Virus record (IMG/VR): IMGVR_UViG_3300021138_001323
Coordinates: 1-20,033 of that record
From: a virus
Reading direction: 5' to 3' (one strand)
Length of the DNA stretch: 20,033 nucleotides
Shown here: in pieces, positions 1 through 4,608 of the stretch
Numbering within the stretch: position 1 is the stretch's first letter
Layout of the letters: each line of letters opens with the position of its first letter
Position numbers and translations under genes: made by a program
The notes under the pieces: model-generated
What the model saw: only the letters and a program-made list of their open reading frames with translations
Told to the model about the DNA's origin: nothing
Database searches by the model: none

Positions 1-82
1 AGACGGCGGGAACCTAAAGCGTAAGCAATGGTTAAGGTATAGTCCAGACCACAAACTTAACAGGTAGTGAAAACTATAGTGG
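1..82 (+). other. 3' end of a group I (IC3-like) self-splicing intron in a tRNA gene
   Basis: The start is cut by the window edge. The visible part matches the 3' catalytic core of IC3 group I introns of the Azoarcus/cyanobacterial tRNA type: AGACGGC at 2-8 (end of the R element and the P3 strand), a P8 hairpin at about 14-36, then the S element AAGGTATAGTCC at 35-46 followed by AG. A short P9-like hairpin lies at about 50-81. The intron would end at G82 (omega-G), directly before TAA of the tRNA. The match is by recalled family motifs, not an alignment. Self-splicing would let the interrupted tRNA mature without proteins. Confidence 0.82.
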
Positions 83-138
83 TAAGAAAATCTCTCGCTC
101 GTGAGGGCGTGCCGGTTCGATTCCGGCCCCGGGCACCA
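83..138 (+). tRNA. tRNA-Leu(UAA), 3' exon only (5' exon lies left of the window)
   Basis: This is the half-tRNA after the intron. It starts with TAAGA (anticodon UAA plus loop bases if the intron ends at G82) and a 3' anticodon-stem strand. A long class II variable arm follows, with a 5-bp stem CGCTC/GGGCG closed by a GTGA tetraloop. Then come a perfect T-arm (GCCGG, TTCGATT, CCGGC), acceptor strand CCCGGGC, discriminator A and encoded CCA ending at 138. The class II arm, the A discriminator and TAA at the splice junction point to Leu. tRNA-Leu(UAA) is the classic host of IC3 introns. The anticodon is inferred because the 5' exon is not visible. Confidence 0.85.
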
Positions 139-303
139 TTAAGTGATAGTATTCAACGGGTACCGTGTAAGGACGCTTACACTAGGCGGGCTGGTAGGGC
201 CATCTTCCAGTCCTGACATAACCGTGGCAATGGCTTAGGAGAGGAAGCACCTCACTCCAAAATTCGCTGAGTCTGTAAGACTTGAGTATTATCACTTAAT
301 GGT
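139..303 (+). ncRNA. Highly structured RNA element closed by a 20-bp stem, unknown family
   Basis: There is no gene here, but dense secondary structure is visible by eye. Bases 135-154 pair with 284-303 over 20 bp. The two non-Watson-Crick positions (G149 and T152) form G-U pairs only in plus-strand RNA; on the minus strand they would be A-C mismatches, so the RNA is probably read on the plus strand. Inside are hairpins 165-171/176-182 (7 bp, GACG loop), 188-194/207-213 (7 bp), 238-244/250-258 (bulged) and 270-274/278-282. Loop bases GCCAT 199-203 could pair with ATGGC 230-234 as a pseudoknot. The closing stem includes the ACCA end of the upstream tRNA. It may also stop the convergent dnaJ-like transcript. 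Function unknown. Confidence 0.6.
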
Positions 304-918
304 TTATTGCTGTTGAGGCTCGCTATCAGGCTGCTGTGGTGCTGCTGGATCTAGTAATAGAGTCCAATCACCATTGCCGTAGTGATAGTCTTCAAGTATT
401 TCTAGCATGAGTGCAAATACTTCTAGAGTGCGATTAAATGTAATCAATTCGTTTTCACGAAGACGTAGTTGATTTTCTGCAAAGGTTTTTAAAATATTTT
501 CGCCCTCACGCTTACGGCGAATCTTTTTAATCACTATTTTTAAATTGTGTATTAGCCTATTACAGGTAACAATATCACCCTCAACACGATGTCTGGCTTG
601 GTTAATGTCAGCAATCATCTTTGATATTAAATCATCAACTTCTGGATTAATATTAAAAATAAACTGTGTGACCATGTTGCCTAGTCGCTGTACGGCTTCA
701 GTTTGAACACTCATGTCCTCGCCAACTTTGCCGGTCTTATCATATTCGGCACGGCGAACTGGATCGCTTAATACTTCATAGGCCTTGCTGATCTTTTTAA
801 ATATTTCTTCATCGCCGCCCATGTCGGGATGATGCTTGTGAGCCAATACTCTGTATTGGTGTTTGATTTCTTCTTCACTGCAAGTGGAATCTAATCCTAG
901 GTCTGTGTATAGGCTCAT
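304..918 (-). CDS. J-domain (DnaJ-like) co-chaperone, 204 aa
   Basis: The N-terminal 65 residues form a J-domain: helix II is rich in basic residues (HQYRVLAHKHH), the HPD motif is at residues 30-32, and it ends with the usual EVLSDPVRRAEYD. J-domains stimulate the ATPase of Hsp70/DnaK. The rest (about 70-190) is a predicted helical, charged region without the Gly/Phe or CxxCxGxG zinc domains of true DnaJ, so substrate choice is unknown. The last 15 residues are Gln/Pro-rich. The gene runs opposite to its neighbours and shares a divergent promoter region at 940-980 with the tRNA-Leu(UAG) unit. The ribosome site is weak (AGAGA). It probably recruits host DnaK for phage protein folding or replication. 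Confidence 0.88.
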   Translation of the reverse strand: MSLYTDLGLDSTCSEEEIKHQYRVLAHKHHPDMGGDEEIFKKISKAYEVLSDPVRRAEYDKTGKVGEDMSVQTEAVQRLGNMVTQFIFNINPEVDDLISKMIADINQARHRVEGDIVTCNRLIHNLKIVIKKIRRKREGENILKTFAENQLRLRENELITFNRTLEVFALMLEILEDYHYGNGDWTLLLDPAAPQQPDSEPQQQ

Positions 919-941
919 AAATTTTTCTCTTTTTAATATTT

Positions 942-947
942 ATTATA
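942..947 (-). promoter_or_regulatory. -10 element of the J-domain gene promoter (minus strand)
   Basis: ATTATA on the plus strand reads TATAAT on the minus strand, 24 bases upstream of the ATG at 918. No good -35 sits 17 bases upstream on that strand, so the promoter is either weak or activator-dependent. It overlaps the palindrome at 943-963. Confidence 0.4.
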
Positions 948-963
948 GGTTGACAACCTATAA
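943..963. promoter_or_regulatory. 21-base palindrome overlapping divergent promoters, possible operator
   Basis: TTATAGGTTG, a central A, then CAACCTATAA form a perfect 10+1+10 inverted repeat. It contains the -35 box of the rightward tRNA promoter (950-955) and the -10 of the leftward promoter (942-947). A dimeric repressor bound here could shut both directions. In RNA it would also make a hairpin, but there is no T-run, so an operator is the better reading. Confidence 0.5.
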
Positions 964-978
964 ATATTATGTTACAAT
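950..978 (+). promoter_or_regulatory. Sigma-70-type promoter for the tRNA-Leu/omega unit
   Basis: TTGACA (950-955), exactly 17 bases, then TACAAT (973-978), with TG at 970-971 just before the -10. Transcription is expected to start near 985, 14 bases before the tRNA-Leu(UAG) gene. No terminator is visible before 4609, so this promoter may serve the whole tRNA/protein unit. Confidence 0.78.
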
Positions 979-998
979 ATTGTTTTAGTTAGTTAATT

Positions 999-1082
999 GC
1001 CCCGGTGGTGGAATGGTTTACACAGCGGTCTTAGAAGCCGTCCCGGAAACGGTTGCGAGTTCGAGTCTCGCCTGGGGCACCA
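999..1082 (+). tRNA. tRNA-Leu(UAG)
   Basis: A complete class II tRNA. Acceptor GCCCCGG pairs with CTGGGGC, with discriminator A and encoded CCA. The anticodon loop is CTTAGAA (anticodon TAG) on a GCGGT/GCCGT stem. The variable arm is CCCG-GAAA-CGGT and the T-arm GCGAG-TTCGAGT-CTCGC. It is first in the rightward unit and is followed after 23 bases by the omega-like gene. Confidence 0.95.
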
Positions 1083-1105
1083 AATTTTATAGAAAGTGAT
1101 TTTAC

Positions 1106-1336
1106 ATGTTTGATCCTAAATTGCTGACACGCACCGTTATTGACACCAACAAGTGTGTTGAAAATATCGGTAATCGTTTTGCATTGGTTTTGGTGGCTGC
1201 TATTCGTGCTCGCGAATTGAAGCGTGGTAGTCGCCCGTTGGTAGATAATTCTAACAGTACCACTCCAAATGTTCTAGCATTAAAAGAAATTCAAGAAGGT
1301 AAAATCGGTTTTGATTATTTGAGGAAAATTCGATGA
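1106..1336 (+). CDS. rpoZ: RNA polymerase omega subunit homologue (RpoZ-like), 76 aa
   Basis: Residues 17-45 (CVENIGNRFALVLVAAIRAR, then ELKRG) carry the omega signature 'IGNRFxLVLVAAxRAR' of bacterial RpoZ. The second conserved block, LALKEIQEGKI at 57-67, matches 'ALREIEEG' of E. coli omega. Length (76 aa) is close to bacterial omega (about 90 aa) but lacks the acidic/Gln-rich tail. Omega clamps the beta' subunit C-terminus, aids core assembly and is the ppGpp contact site in Proteobacteria. A phage copy could replace host omega in RNA polymerase or blunt stringent control; both are inference. It lies directly after a tRNA and overlaps the next gene by ATGA (1333-1336). Only weak Shine-Dalgarno bases precede it. 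Confidence 0.88.
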   Translation: MFDPKLLTRTVIDTNKCVENIGNRFALVLVAAIRARELKRGSRPLVDNSNSTTPNVLALKEIQEGKIGFDYLRKIR

Positions 1337-1521
1337 GCAAAGGTTCACGTCCGCGTCCATACAGCGTTAGCCAAGAACAGTTCGGTAATAATTTCGATGC
1401 TATTTTTCGCAAGCCCGATCCCTGTGTAATCGAGGATCAACAAAACGAAGATGAAGCATTTAACAAAGTTGCAAAGACTAGCCAGAATACCGATACCGAC
1501 TCCGGGGACACAAGTAAATAA
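1333..1521 (+). CDS. Small conserved-type phage protein, 62 aa, unknown function
   Basis: The start overlaps the stop of the omega-like gene (ATGA), with a good ribosome site GAGGA at 1321-1325, so the two are probably translationally coupled. The N-terminus (MSKGSRPRPYSVSQEQFGNN, then FDAIF) resembles small phage proteins of unknown role that begin with a basic MxKGxxPRP segment and an FDxIF motif. The C-terminal half is acidic and Ser/Thr-rich and looks disordered. No enzyme motif, membrane segment or signal peptide is seen. Coupling to an RNA polymerase subunit suggests, but does not show, a role near transcription. Confidence 0.8.
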   Translation: MSKGSRPRPYSVSQEQFGNNFDAIFRKPDPCVIEDQQNEDEAFNKVAKTSQNTDTDSGDTSK

Positions 1522-1527
1522 AATTAT

Positions 1528-1602
1528 GCCCCGTTAGTTCTAGTGGTAAAACGACGGTTTTGTAATCCGTAGTCGGGTGTTCGATTCACCCCCGGGGCAC
1601 CA
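1528..1602 (+). tRNA. tRNA-Thr(UGU)
   Basis: Acceptor GCCCCG pairs with CGGGGC (the seventh pair is T-C, a mismatch). The D-arm contains AGTGGTAAA. The anticodon loop is TTTGTAA on an ACGG/CCGT stem, giving anticodon TGT. The T-arm GGGTG-TTCGATT-CACCC is perfect. Discriminator A and encoded CCA end the gene. It starts 6 bases after the preceding stop codon. Confidence 0.92.
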
Positions 1603-1607
1603 AATAA

Positions 1608-1681
1608 GCGGGATTCGTAAAATGGTATTACCTTAGCCTTCCAAGCTAAAGTCGCGAGTTCGATTCTCGCATCCCGCTCCA
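1608..1681 (+). tRNA. tRNA-Gly(UCC)
   Basis: Acceptor GCGGGAT pairs with ATCCCGC, discriminator T, encoded CCA. The anticodon loop CTTCCAA (anticodon TCC) sits on a TTAGC/GCTAA stem. The T-arm GCGAG-TTCGATT-CTCGC is perfect. Its last base, A1681 of CCA, is also the first base of the ATG of the next gene, so tRNA 3' processing and translation start share a nucleotide. Confidence 0.95.
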
Positions 1682-2106
1682 TGAATATGAAAGATAAGTT
1701 TAAGCAGGCCTATATAGACATAGCACGAAGATTTGCTGAACTAAGTCATGCTCGACGCTTGAAAGTTGGTGCTATTGTAGTTAAAGATGATAGTGTTATT
1801 GCCTACGGCTACAACGGTATGCCCGCAGGTTGGGATAACAACTGTGAAGAACTACTAGACAACAGATCGTTAAAAACCAAGCCAGAAGTACTACACGCCG
1901 AATCTAATGCTATTGCAAAATTAGCAAGAAGTAGTGTAAGTGGATTAGCTGCTGATTTGTTTGTTACGCATAGTCCTTGTTTAGACTGTGCCAAACTTAT
2001 ATATCAAAGTGGAATAAAAAGAGTTTTTTATAGTGAAAATTATAGAGACGATTCAGGCTTGACCTTTCTAGAAAAGTCAGGTATAATCGTAGAACAAATT
2101 AAATAG
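1681..2106 (+). CDS. Deoxycytidylate (dCMP) deaminase family protein, 141 aa
   Basis: A zinc cytidine/deoxycytidylate deaminase fold. HAE at residues 72-74 (zinc His and catalytic Glu) and PCLDC at 99-103 (the two zinc Cys) are both intact. The N-terminal part matches dCMP deaminases, with 'RRLKVGAIVVKDD' and 'YGYNGMPAG'. The reaction is dCMP to dUMP, feeding dTMP synthesis. The closest type is T4 Cd/ComEB. The gene fits exactly between two tRNAs: its ATG shares the A of the tRNA-Gly CCA, and its TAG stop (2104-2106) overlaps the first two bases of tRNA-Val. There is no room for a Shine-Dalgarno. A second in-frame ATG lies at 1687. Translation may use a leaderless or near-leaderless mRNA released by tRNA processing. 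Confidence 0.9.
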   Translation: MNMKDKFKQAYIDIARRFAELSHARRLKVGAIVVKDDSVIAYGYNGMPAGWDNNCEELLDNRSLKTKPEVLHAESNAIAKLARSSVSGLAADLFVTHSPCLDCAKLIYQSGIKRVFYSENYRDDSGLTFLEKSGIIVEQIK

Positions 2107-2180
2107 GACGTTAACTCAGTTGGTAGAGTGCCTGCCTTACACGCAGTATGTCGGCGGTTCGAGCCCGTCACGTCCTACCA
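2105..2180 (+). tRNA. tRNA-Val(UAC)
   Basis: Acceptor AGGACGT pairs with ACGTCCT, discriminator A, encoded CCA. The anticodon loop is CTTACAC (anticodon TAC) on a CCTGC/GCAGT stem with one G-U. The T-arm is GGCGG-TTCGAGC-CCGTC with one G-U. It overlaps the stop codon of the dCMP deaminase gene by two bases. Confidence 0.94.
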
Positions 2181-2198
2181 AATAATAATAGGAAACAT

Positions 2199-2888
2199 AT
2201 GGCAAGAACTAAAAAACAAGTTGAACAAACTACAGCAGTGGTAGAATCTGATACTCCTCCAGTAATAGTAGAATCTACTAAACCTGCACCAAGACCATTA
2301 TTAAATCATTGGCATTTAAATGAAGTACAAAATGTTGAACCTTGGTGTTTTGCGAGCGAAATCTTTAGCACCGAAGAATTAGATAAAATTATTAGCATCG
2401 GCGAAAATCCGGAATTATCTAGCGAAATGGGCAAGGGAACAACAGTAGGCCCTACTAGTACTGCTAGGAGTTGTTTTGTTTCTTGGATAAACGCCGGAAT
2501 ACCAGAAAATGCATGGATCTTTCAAAGATTAACATCAACTGTTAACAACATCAATGATAGATTTTTTAAATATGATTTAAAAACTATTGATAGTTTACAA
2601 TTTACCAAATATGTTAGTGATACAGAAGACCACTACAAACAACATCGTGATATGCTGTATTCAAGTTTTACTATTCGTAAACTAAGTTTTAGTCTGATGT
2701 TAAGTGACCCTTCTGAGTATGAAGGCGGAGATTTGTTATTACACCTAGGCGATACTCCAGAGAAGCCTAAAAAGGATAAAGGTACTATTGTATTCTTCCC
2801 CAGTTTCGCATTGCACGAAGTTACTCCAGTAACCAAAGGTGTTAGATATAGTTTAGTCGGTTGGGTCAGTGGCCCTCCATTTAAGTAA
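2199..2888 (+). CDS. 2-oxoglutarate/Fe(II)-dependent prolyl-4-hydroxylase-like oxygenase, 229 aa
   Basis: A double-stranded beta-helix oxygenase of the P4Hc/PKHD type. Iron ligands are HRD at 149-151 (HxD) and H206 in 'FALHEVTPV'. R216 in 'GVRYSLVGWV' is the expected 2-oxoglutarate-binding residue. These enzymes hydroxylate proteins or small molecules with O2 and 2-oxoglutarate; the substrate is unknown. Residues 1-35 are Thr/Pro-rich and probably disordered. The chosen ATG at 2199 has AGGA at 2190-2193; an upstream in-frame start would lie inside tRNA-Val. A second, unrelated-looking oxygenase is encoded at 15012. The nearby parvulin (3718) also acts on proline, but no direct link is shown. 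Confidence 0.88.
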   Translation: MARTKKQVEQTTAVVESDTPPVIVESTKPAPRPLLNHWHLNEVQNVEPWCFASEIFSTEELDKIISIGENPELSSEMGKGTTVGPTSTARSCFVSWINAGIPENAWIFQRLTSTVNNINDRFFKYDLKTIDSLQFTKYVSDTEDHYKQHRDMLYSSFTIRKLSFSLMLSDPSEYEGGDLLLHLGDTPEKPKKDKGTIVFFPSFALHEVTPVTKGVRYSLVGWVSGPPFK

Positions 2889-2897
2889 AAAGTTTTT

Positions 2898-2937
2898 CGG
2901 AATGTAGCGCAGCCTGGTTAGCGCATCTGCTTTGGGA
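2898..2937 (+). pseudogene. 5' half of an interrupted tRNA-Pro(UGG)
   Basis: CGGAATG (2898-2904) is an acceptor strand that pairs over all 7 bp with CATTCCG at 3690-3696. It is followed by a good D-arm (GCGC, loop, GCGC), anticodon stem strand TCTGC and loop TTTGGGA (anticodon TGG). C1-G72 is typical of bacterial tRNA-Pro. The sequence then leaves the tRNA pattern: the expected 3' stem strand GCAGA does not follow. About 750 bases separate the two halves and hold an HNH gene and a complete tRNA-Pro. The gene is disrupted at the anticodon loop, either by an unrecognised intron or by an insertion that killed it. Confidence 0.75.
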
Positions 2938-2958
2938 AAATCTCGTTTTTGTATCGCT

Positions 2959-3456
2959 ATGATAAATAGTAGTATGAAAAACAGAATAACAAAACCAGGT
3001 TTGTTAGCAATGAATCGTAAGATAGGGTGTGTACATTGTGCTAAAGAGACTACAGTAGGAAACATAAAGAAGCATGAAACATCGTGTTTTTTGAATCCTA
3101 CTAATGTAGTTGAGTGCGCGGTTTGTAGTAAGCCAATAAAGAACTATAAGGAATCAAAAGGTACCTGTAGTCGTAGTTGTGCTAACAAGCATTTTAGAAG
3201 TGGTGAAGGCAACGGTAATTGGAAAGGTGAAAACTATCAGTCCATTTGTTTTCTTCATCATGAAAAGAAGTGTGTAGTATGCGGTGAGAATAAGATTGTA
3301 GCAGTTCATCATTATGACCATAATCATGAGAATAATGATCCTAACAATTTAGTTCCGCTTTGTCCTACACATCATAGTTATGTACATAGTCGTTATGTTG
3401 TCGAGGTACAACCCGCAATAGACGAATATGTTAAGAGATTTCTCCGGTTCGCCTAA
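2959..3456 (+). CDS. HNH homing-type endonuclease with zinc-binding motifs, about 165 aa
   Basis: Two N-terminal Cys/His clusters are seen: CVHC with later H and C at about 24-43, and CAVC with CSRSC at about 53-74. An HNH nuclease core follows at about 105-143: CVVC, HHYDH (117-121), N130, then CPTHH. Such enzymes make a site-specific break that drives copying of their own gene. It sits between the halves of a broken tRNA-Pro, and its last five codons lie inside the intact tRNA-Pro at 3442. The start is uncertain: ATG 2959 is used here, ATG 2974 is nearly as good, and a TTG at 2932 would lie in the tRNA anticodon loop. No clear ribosome site is present; GATAAATA at 2961-2968 resembles a T4-type late promoter box (TATAAATA). 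Confidence 0.85.
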   Translation: MINSSMKNRITKPGLLAMNRKIGCVHCAKETTVGNIKKHETSCFLNPTNVVECAVCSKPIKNYKESKGTCSRSCANKHFRSGEGNGNWKGENYQSICFLHHEKKCVVCGENKIVAVHHYDHNHENNDPNNLVPLCPTHHSYVHSRYVVEVQPAIDEYVKRFLRFA

Positions 3457-3520
3457 CCTGGTTATGGCACCTCGTTTGGGACGAGGAATAATGTGAGTTC
3501 GAATCCCACACTGGAGACCA
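3442..3520 (+). tRNA. tRNA-Pro(UGG), intact copy
   Basis: Acceptor CTCCGGT pairs with ACTGGAG (one G-U), discriminator A, encoded CCA. The anticodon stem CCTCG/CGAGG is perfect around loop TTTGGGA (anticodon TGG). The D-stem is short, GCC/GGC. The T-arm GTGAG-TTCGAAT-CCCAC has one A-C mismatch. The first 15 bases overlap the 3' end of the HNH gene. It lies between the two halves of another tRNA-Pro with the same anticodon and may replace it. Confidence 0.88.
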
Positions 3521-3661
3521 AGAGCAGCGGATAAGTTACATTATCCAGTATGAGTCGCTAAGGTAGGTACCTAACCCTTGGGGCGAGCAATAGTACACGA
3601 TTGCGATGTAACAGGAAGTAGTGATCTACTCACCGGGACCGGCCTCAAAACGAATCCCACC
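3521..3661 (+). ncRNA. Structured segment after tRNA-Pro, possible RNA element or intron remnant
   Basis: No open frame is seen. Several clean hairpins are visible: GGATAA/TTATCC at 3529-3546, GCAAT/ATTGC at about 3587-3604 and AGTAG/CTACT at 3618-3631. Like the element at 139-303 it directly follows a tRNA CCA end, and both contain AGGAAG, a short hairpin and CTCAC, then CAAAA. That shared order is suggestive only. I found no group I P7/S signature here. The segment could be a structured RNA, an unusual intron core or debris from the HNH insertion. GAGCAG at 3522-3527 could be the lost 3' anticodon-stem strand of the broken tRNA-Pro. Confidence 0.35.
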
Positions 3662-3691
3662 AATTTAGAGTATAAGGTTCGAATCCCACCA
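3651..3691 (+). repeat. 12-base direct repeat flanking the 3' piece of the broken tRNA-Pro
   Basis: CGAATCCCACCA occurs at 3651-3662 and again at 3680-3691. It is the T-loop/T-stem end of the tRNA, and 11 of its bases recur at 3500-3510 in the intact tRNA-Pro. The duplication suggests a past recombination or insertion junction in the T-arm of the broken gene. Confidence 0.6.
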
Positions 3692-3700
3692 TTCCGACCA
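3663..3700 (+). pseudogene. 3' fragment of the interrupted tRNA-Pro
   Basis: TTCGAAT (T-loop, 3678-3684), CCCAC, the acceptor strand CATTCCG (3690-3696), A and CCA. The acceptor pairs perfectly with the 5' piece at 2898. The bases before the T-loop (TAAGG) cannot form the T-stem: only two of five pairs are possible, so the T-stem 5' strand and 3' anticodon stem are missing or elsewhere. That argues for a dead gene rather than a spliced one. Confidence 0.7.
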
Positions 3701-3717
3701 TTTATAAAAGGAAAATC

Positions 3718-3987
3718 ATGCAAGTAAAAGCAAGTCATATTTTAGTGCCCTCATTGGCAGAAGCAGTTAATCTGCAAGAACAAATCTCAGCAGGCGCTGA
3801 CTTTGCTCAATTGGCCCGTGCTAATAGCAAATGCCCCAGCGGTCAAAACGGTGGAGACCTAGGTGTCTTTGGCCCAGGTATGATGGTTAAACCATTTGAA
3901 GAAGCTGCATTTGGCTGTGAAATTGGTAGGGTCGTAGGACCAGTCCAAACCCAATTTGGATATCACCTAGTTAAACGCACAGCCTAA
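3718..3987 (+). CDS. ppiC: Parvulin-type peptidyl-prolyl cis-trans isomerase, 89 aa
   Basis: The whole protein is a single parvulin domain closely like E. coli PpiC (93 aa): KASHILVPS at the N-terminus with the first active-site His, 'GADFAQLARANSKCPSGQNGGDLGVFGPG' in the middle and 'GPVQTQFGYHLVK' with the second His at the end. It has no signal peptide, so it acts in the cytoplasm, speeding cis-trans isomerisation of prolyl bonds. A strong ribosome site AAAGGA lies 7 bases before the ATG. Its stop overlaps the ATG of the next gene by one base. A free parvulin is unusual in a phage; it may help fold a phage protein. Confidence 0.93.
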   Translation: MQVKASHILVPSLAEAVNLQEQISAGADFAQLARANSKCPSGQNGGDLGVFGPGMMVKPFEEAAFGCEIGRVVGPVQTQFGYHLVKRTA

Positions 3988-4598
3988 TGAAATCGCTAAG
4001 TCAGTTGTATTTGGAAGGTAGTCAATTATACGGCGAAAATCCTCACCATTTTACTGATAAAGGGTCATGGCATACCTACTTAGATTTTTATCAAGAGTTG
4101 TTTGCCAAATATGACAATGATTTCAGATTGTTAGACATTGGTATCAATGCAGGTGGCAGTCTTTGGTTATGGACCAATTATCTAGACAACTACGATATTT
4201 GGGCAGTGGATATAATGCCCACATATATAATGTCAAGGCCATTCCAATCAGATCTCGATCAGAATCCTAACCTACATATACAGTGGAACAAGGATAGCAC
4301 TGATGTAGAAACTTATAATAGTATCCCGGAACAGTTTGATATTATCATCGACGACGGTGATCATAGACCCGAGATACAGGTTAAAACTTTTATGGCTGCT
4401 TGGCCCAAGTTAGCAACTCACGGTACTTATGTTATTGAAGATGTTCGAGGTGTTGAACAGGTCGGCTACCTTTTATACAATATCAGAAAAGTTTATCCGA
4501 ATACTAAATTTGATTTCTATTTTGGTACAGCAGAAAATGCTCAATGGAACGGTATAGGTATCAACGACGATATCATTGTAACAGTGACCAGTTTTTAA
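3987..4598 (+). CDS. Class I SAM-dependent methyltransferase-like protein, 203 aa
   Basis: The Rossmann-type SAM site is at 48-58 (LLDIGINAGGS), an acidic strand end at D74 ('WAVDIMP') would bind the ribose, and 'IIIDDGDHR' follows near 115. The latter resembles the metal-binding DDGxH strand of the macrocin-O-methyltransferase / cephalosporin-hydroxylase-like family, which often methylates sugars or secondary metabolites. The substrate is not known; the glycosyltransferases downstream make a sugar possible. It overlaps the parvulin stop by one base (TAATGA), so the two are coupled, and it is followed by a terminator. Confidence 0.75.
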   Translation: MKSLSQLYLEGSQLYGENPHHFTDKGSWHTYLDFYQELFAKYDNDFRLLDIGINAGGSLWLWTNYLDNYDIWAVDIMPTYIMSRPFQSDLDQNPNLHIQWNKDSTDVETYNSIPEQFDIIIDDGDHRPEIQVKTFMAAWPKLATHGTYVIEDVRGVEQVGYLLYNIRKVYPNTKFDFYFGTAENAQWNGIGINDDIIVTVTSF

Positions 4599-4608
4599 TT
4601 TAATACGG

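Noticed and set aside
150-170. tmRNA-like start (ATTCAACGGG resembles ATTCGACGGG)
   Set aside because: No tRNA-like acceptor halves, tag reading frame or TTCAA T-loop accompany it; the match is probably chance.
2932-2958. TTG start for the HNH gene inside the tRNA-Pro anticodon loop
   Set aside because: It would make the first codons part of the tRNA, with no ribosome site; ATG 2959 or 2974 is more plausible.
2853-3065. Minus-strand frame with a hydrophobic segment
   Set aside because: It crosses the tRNA-Pro 5' half and the HNH gene and has no ribosome site; it is a shadow of the plus-strand genes.
3553-3572. Resemblance of CTAAGGTAGGTACC to the 23S rRNA segment around CCTAAGGTAGCG
   Set aside because: Only about ten bases match and no other rRNA sequence flanks it.
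2938-3660. Ordinary group I intron in tRNA-Pro
   Set aside because: Unlike positions 1-82, no AAGRTATAGTCC-type S element or P7 partner was found, and the 3' anticodon and T-stem strands are missing, so exact splicing would not restore a tRNA.
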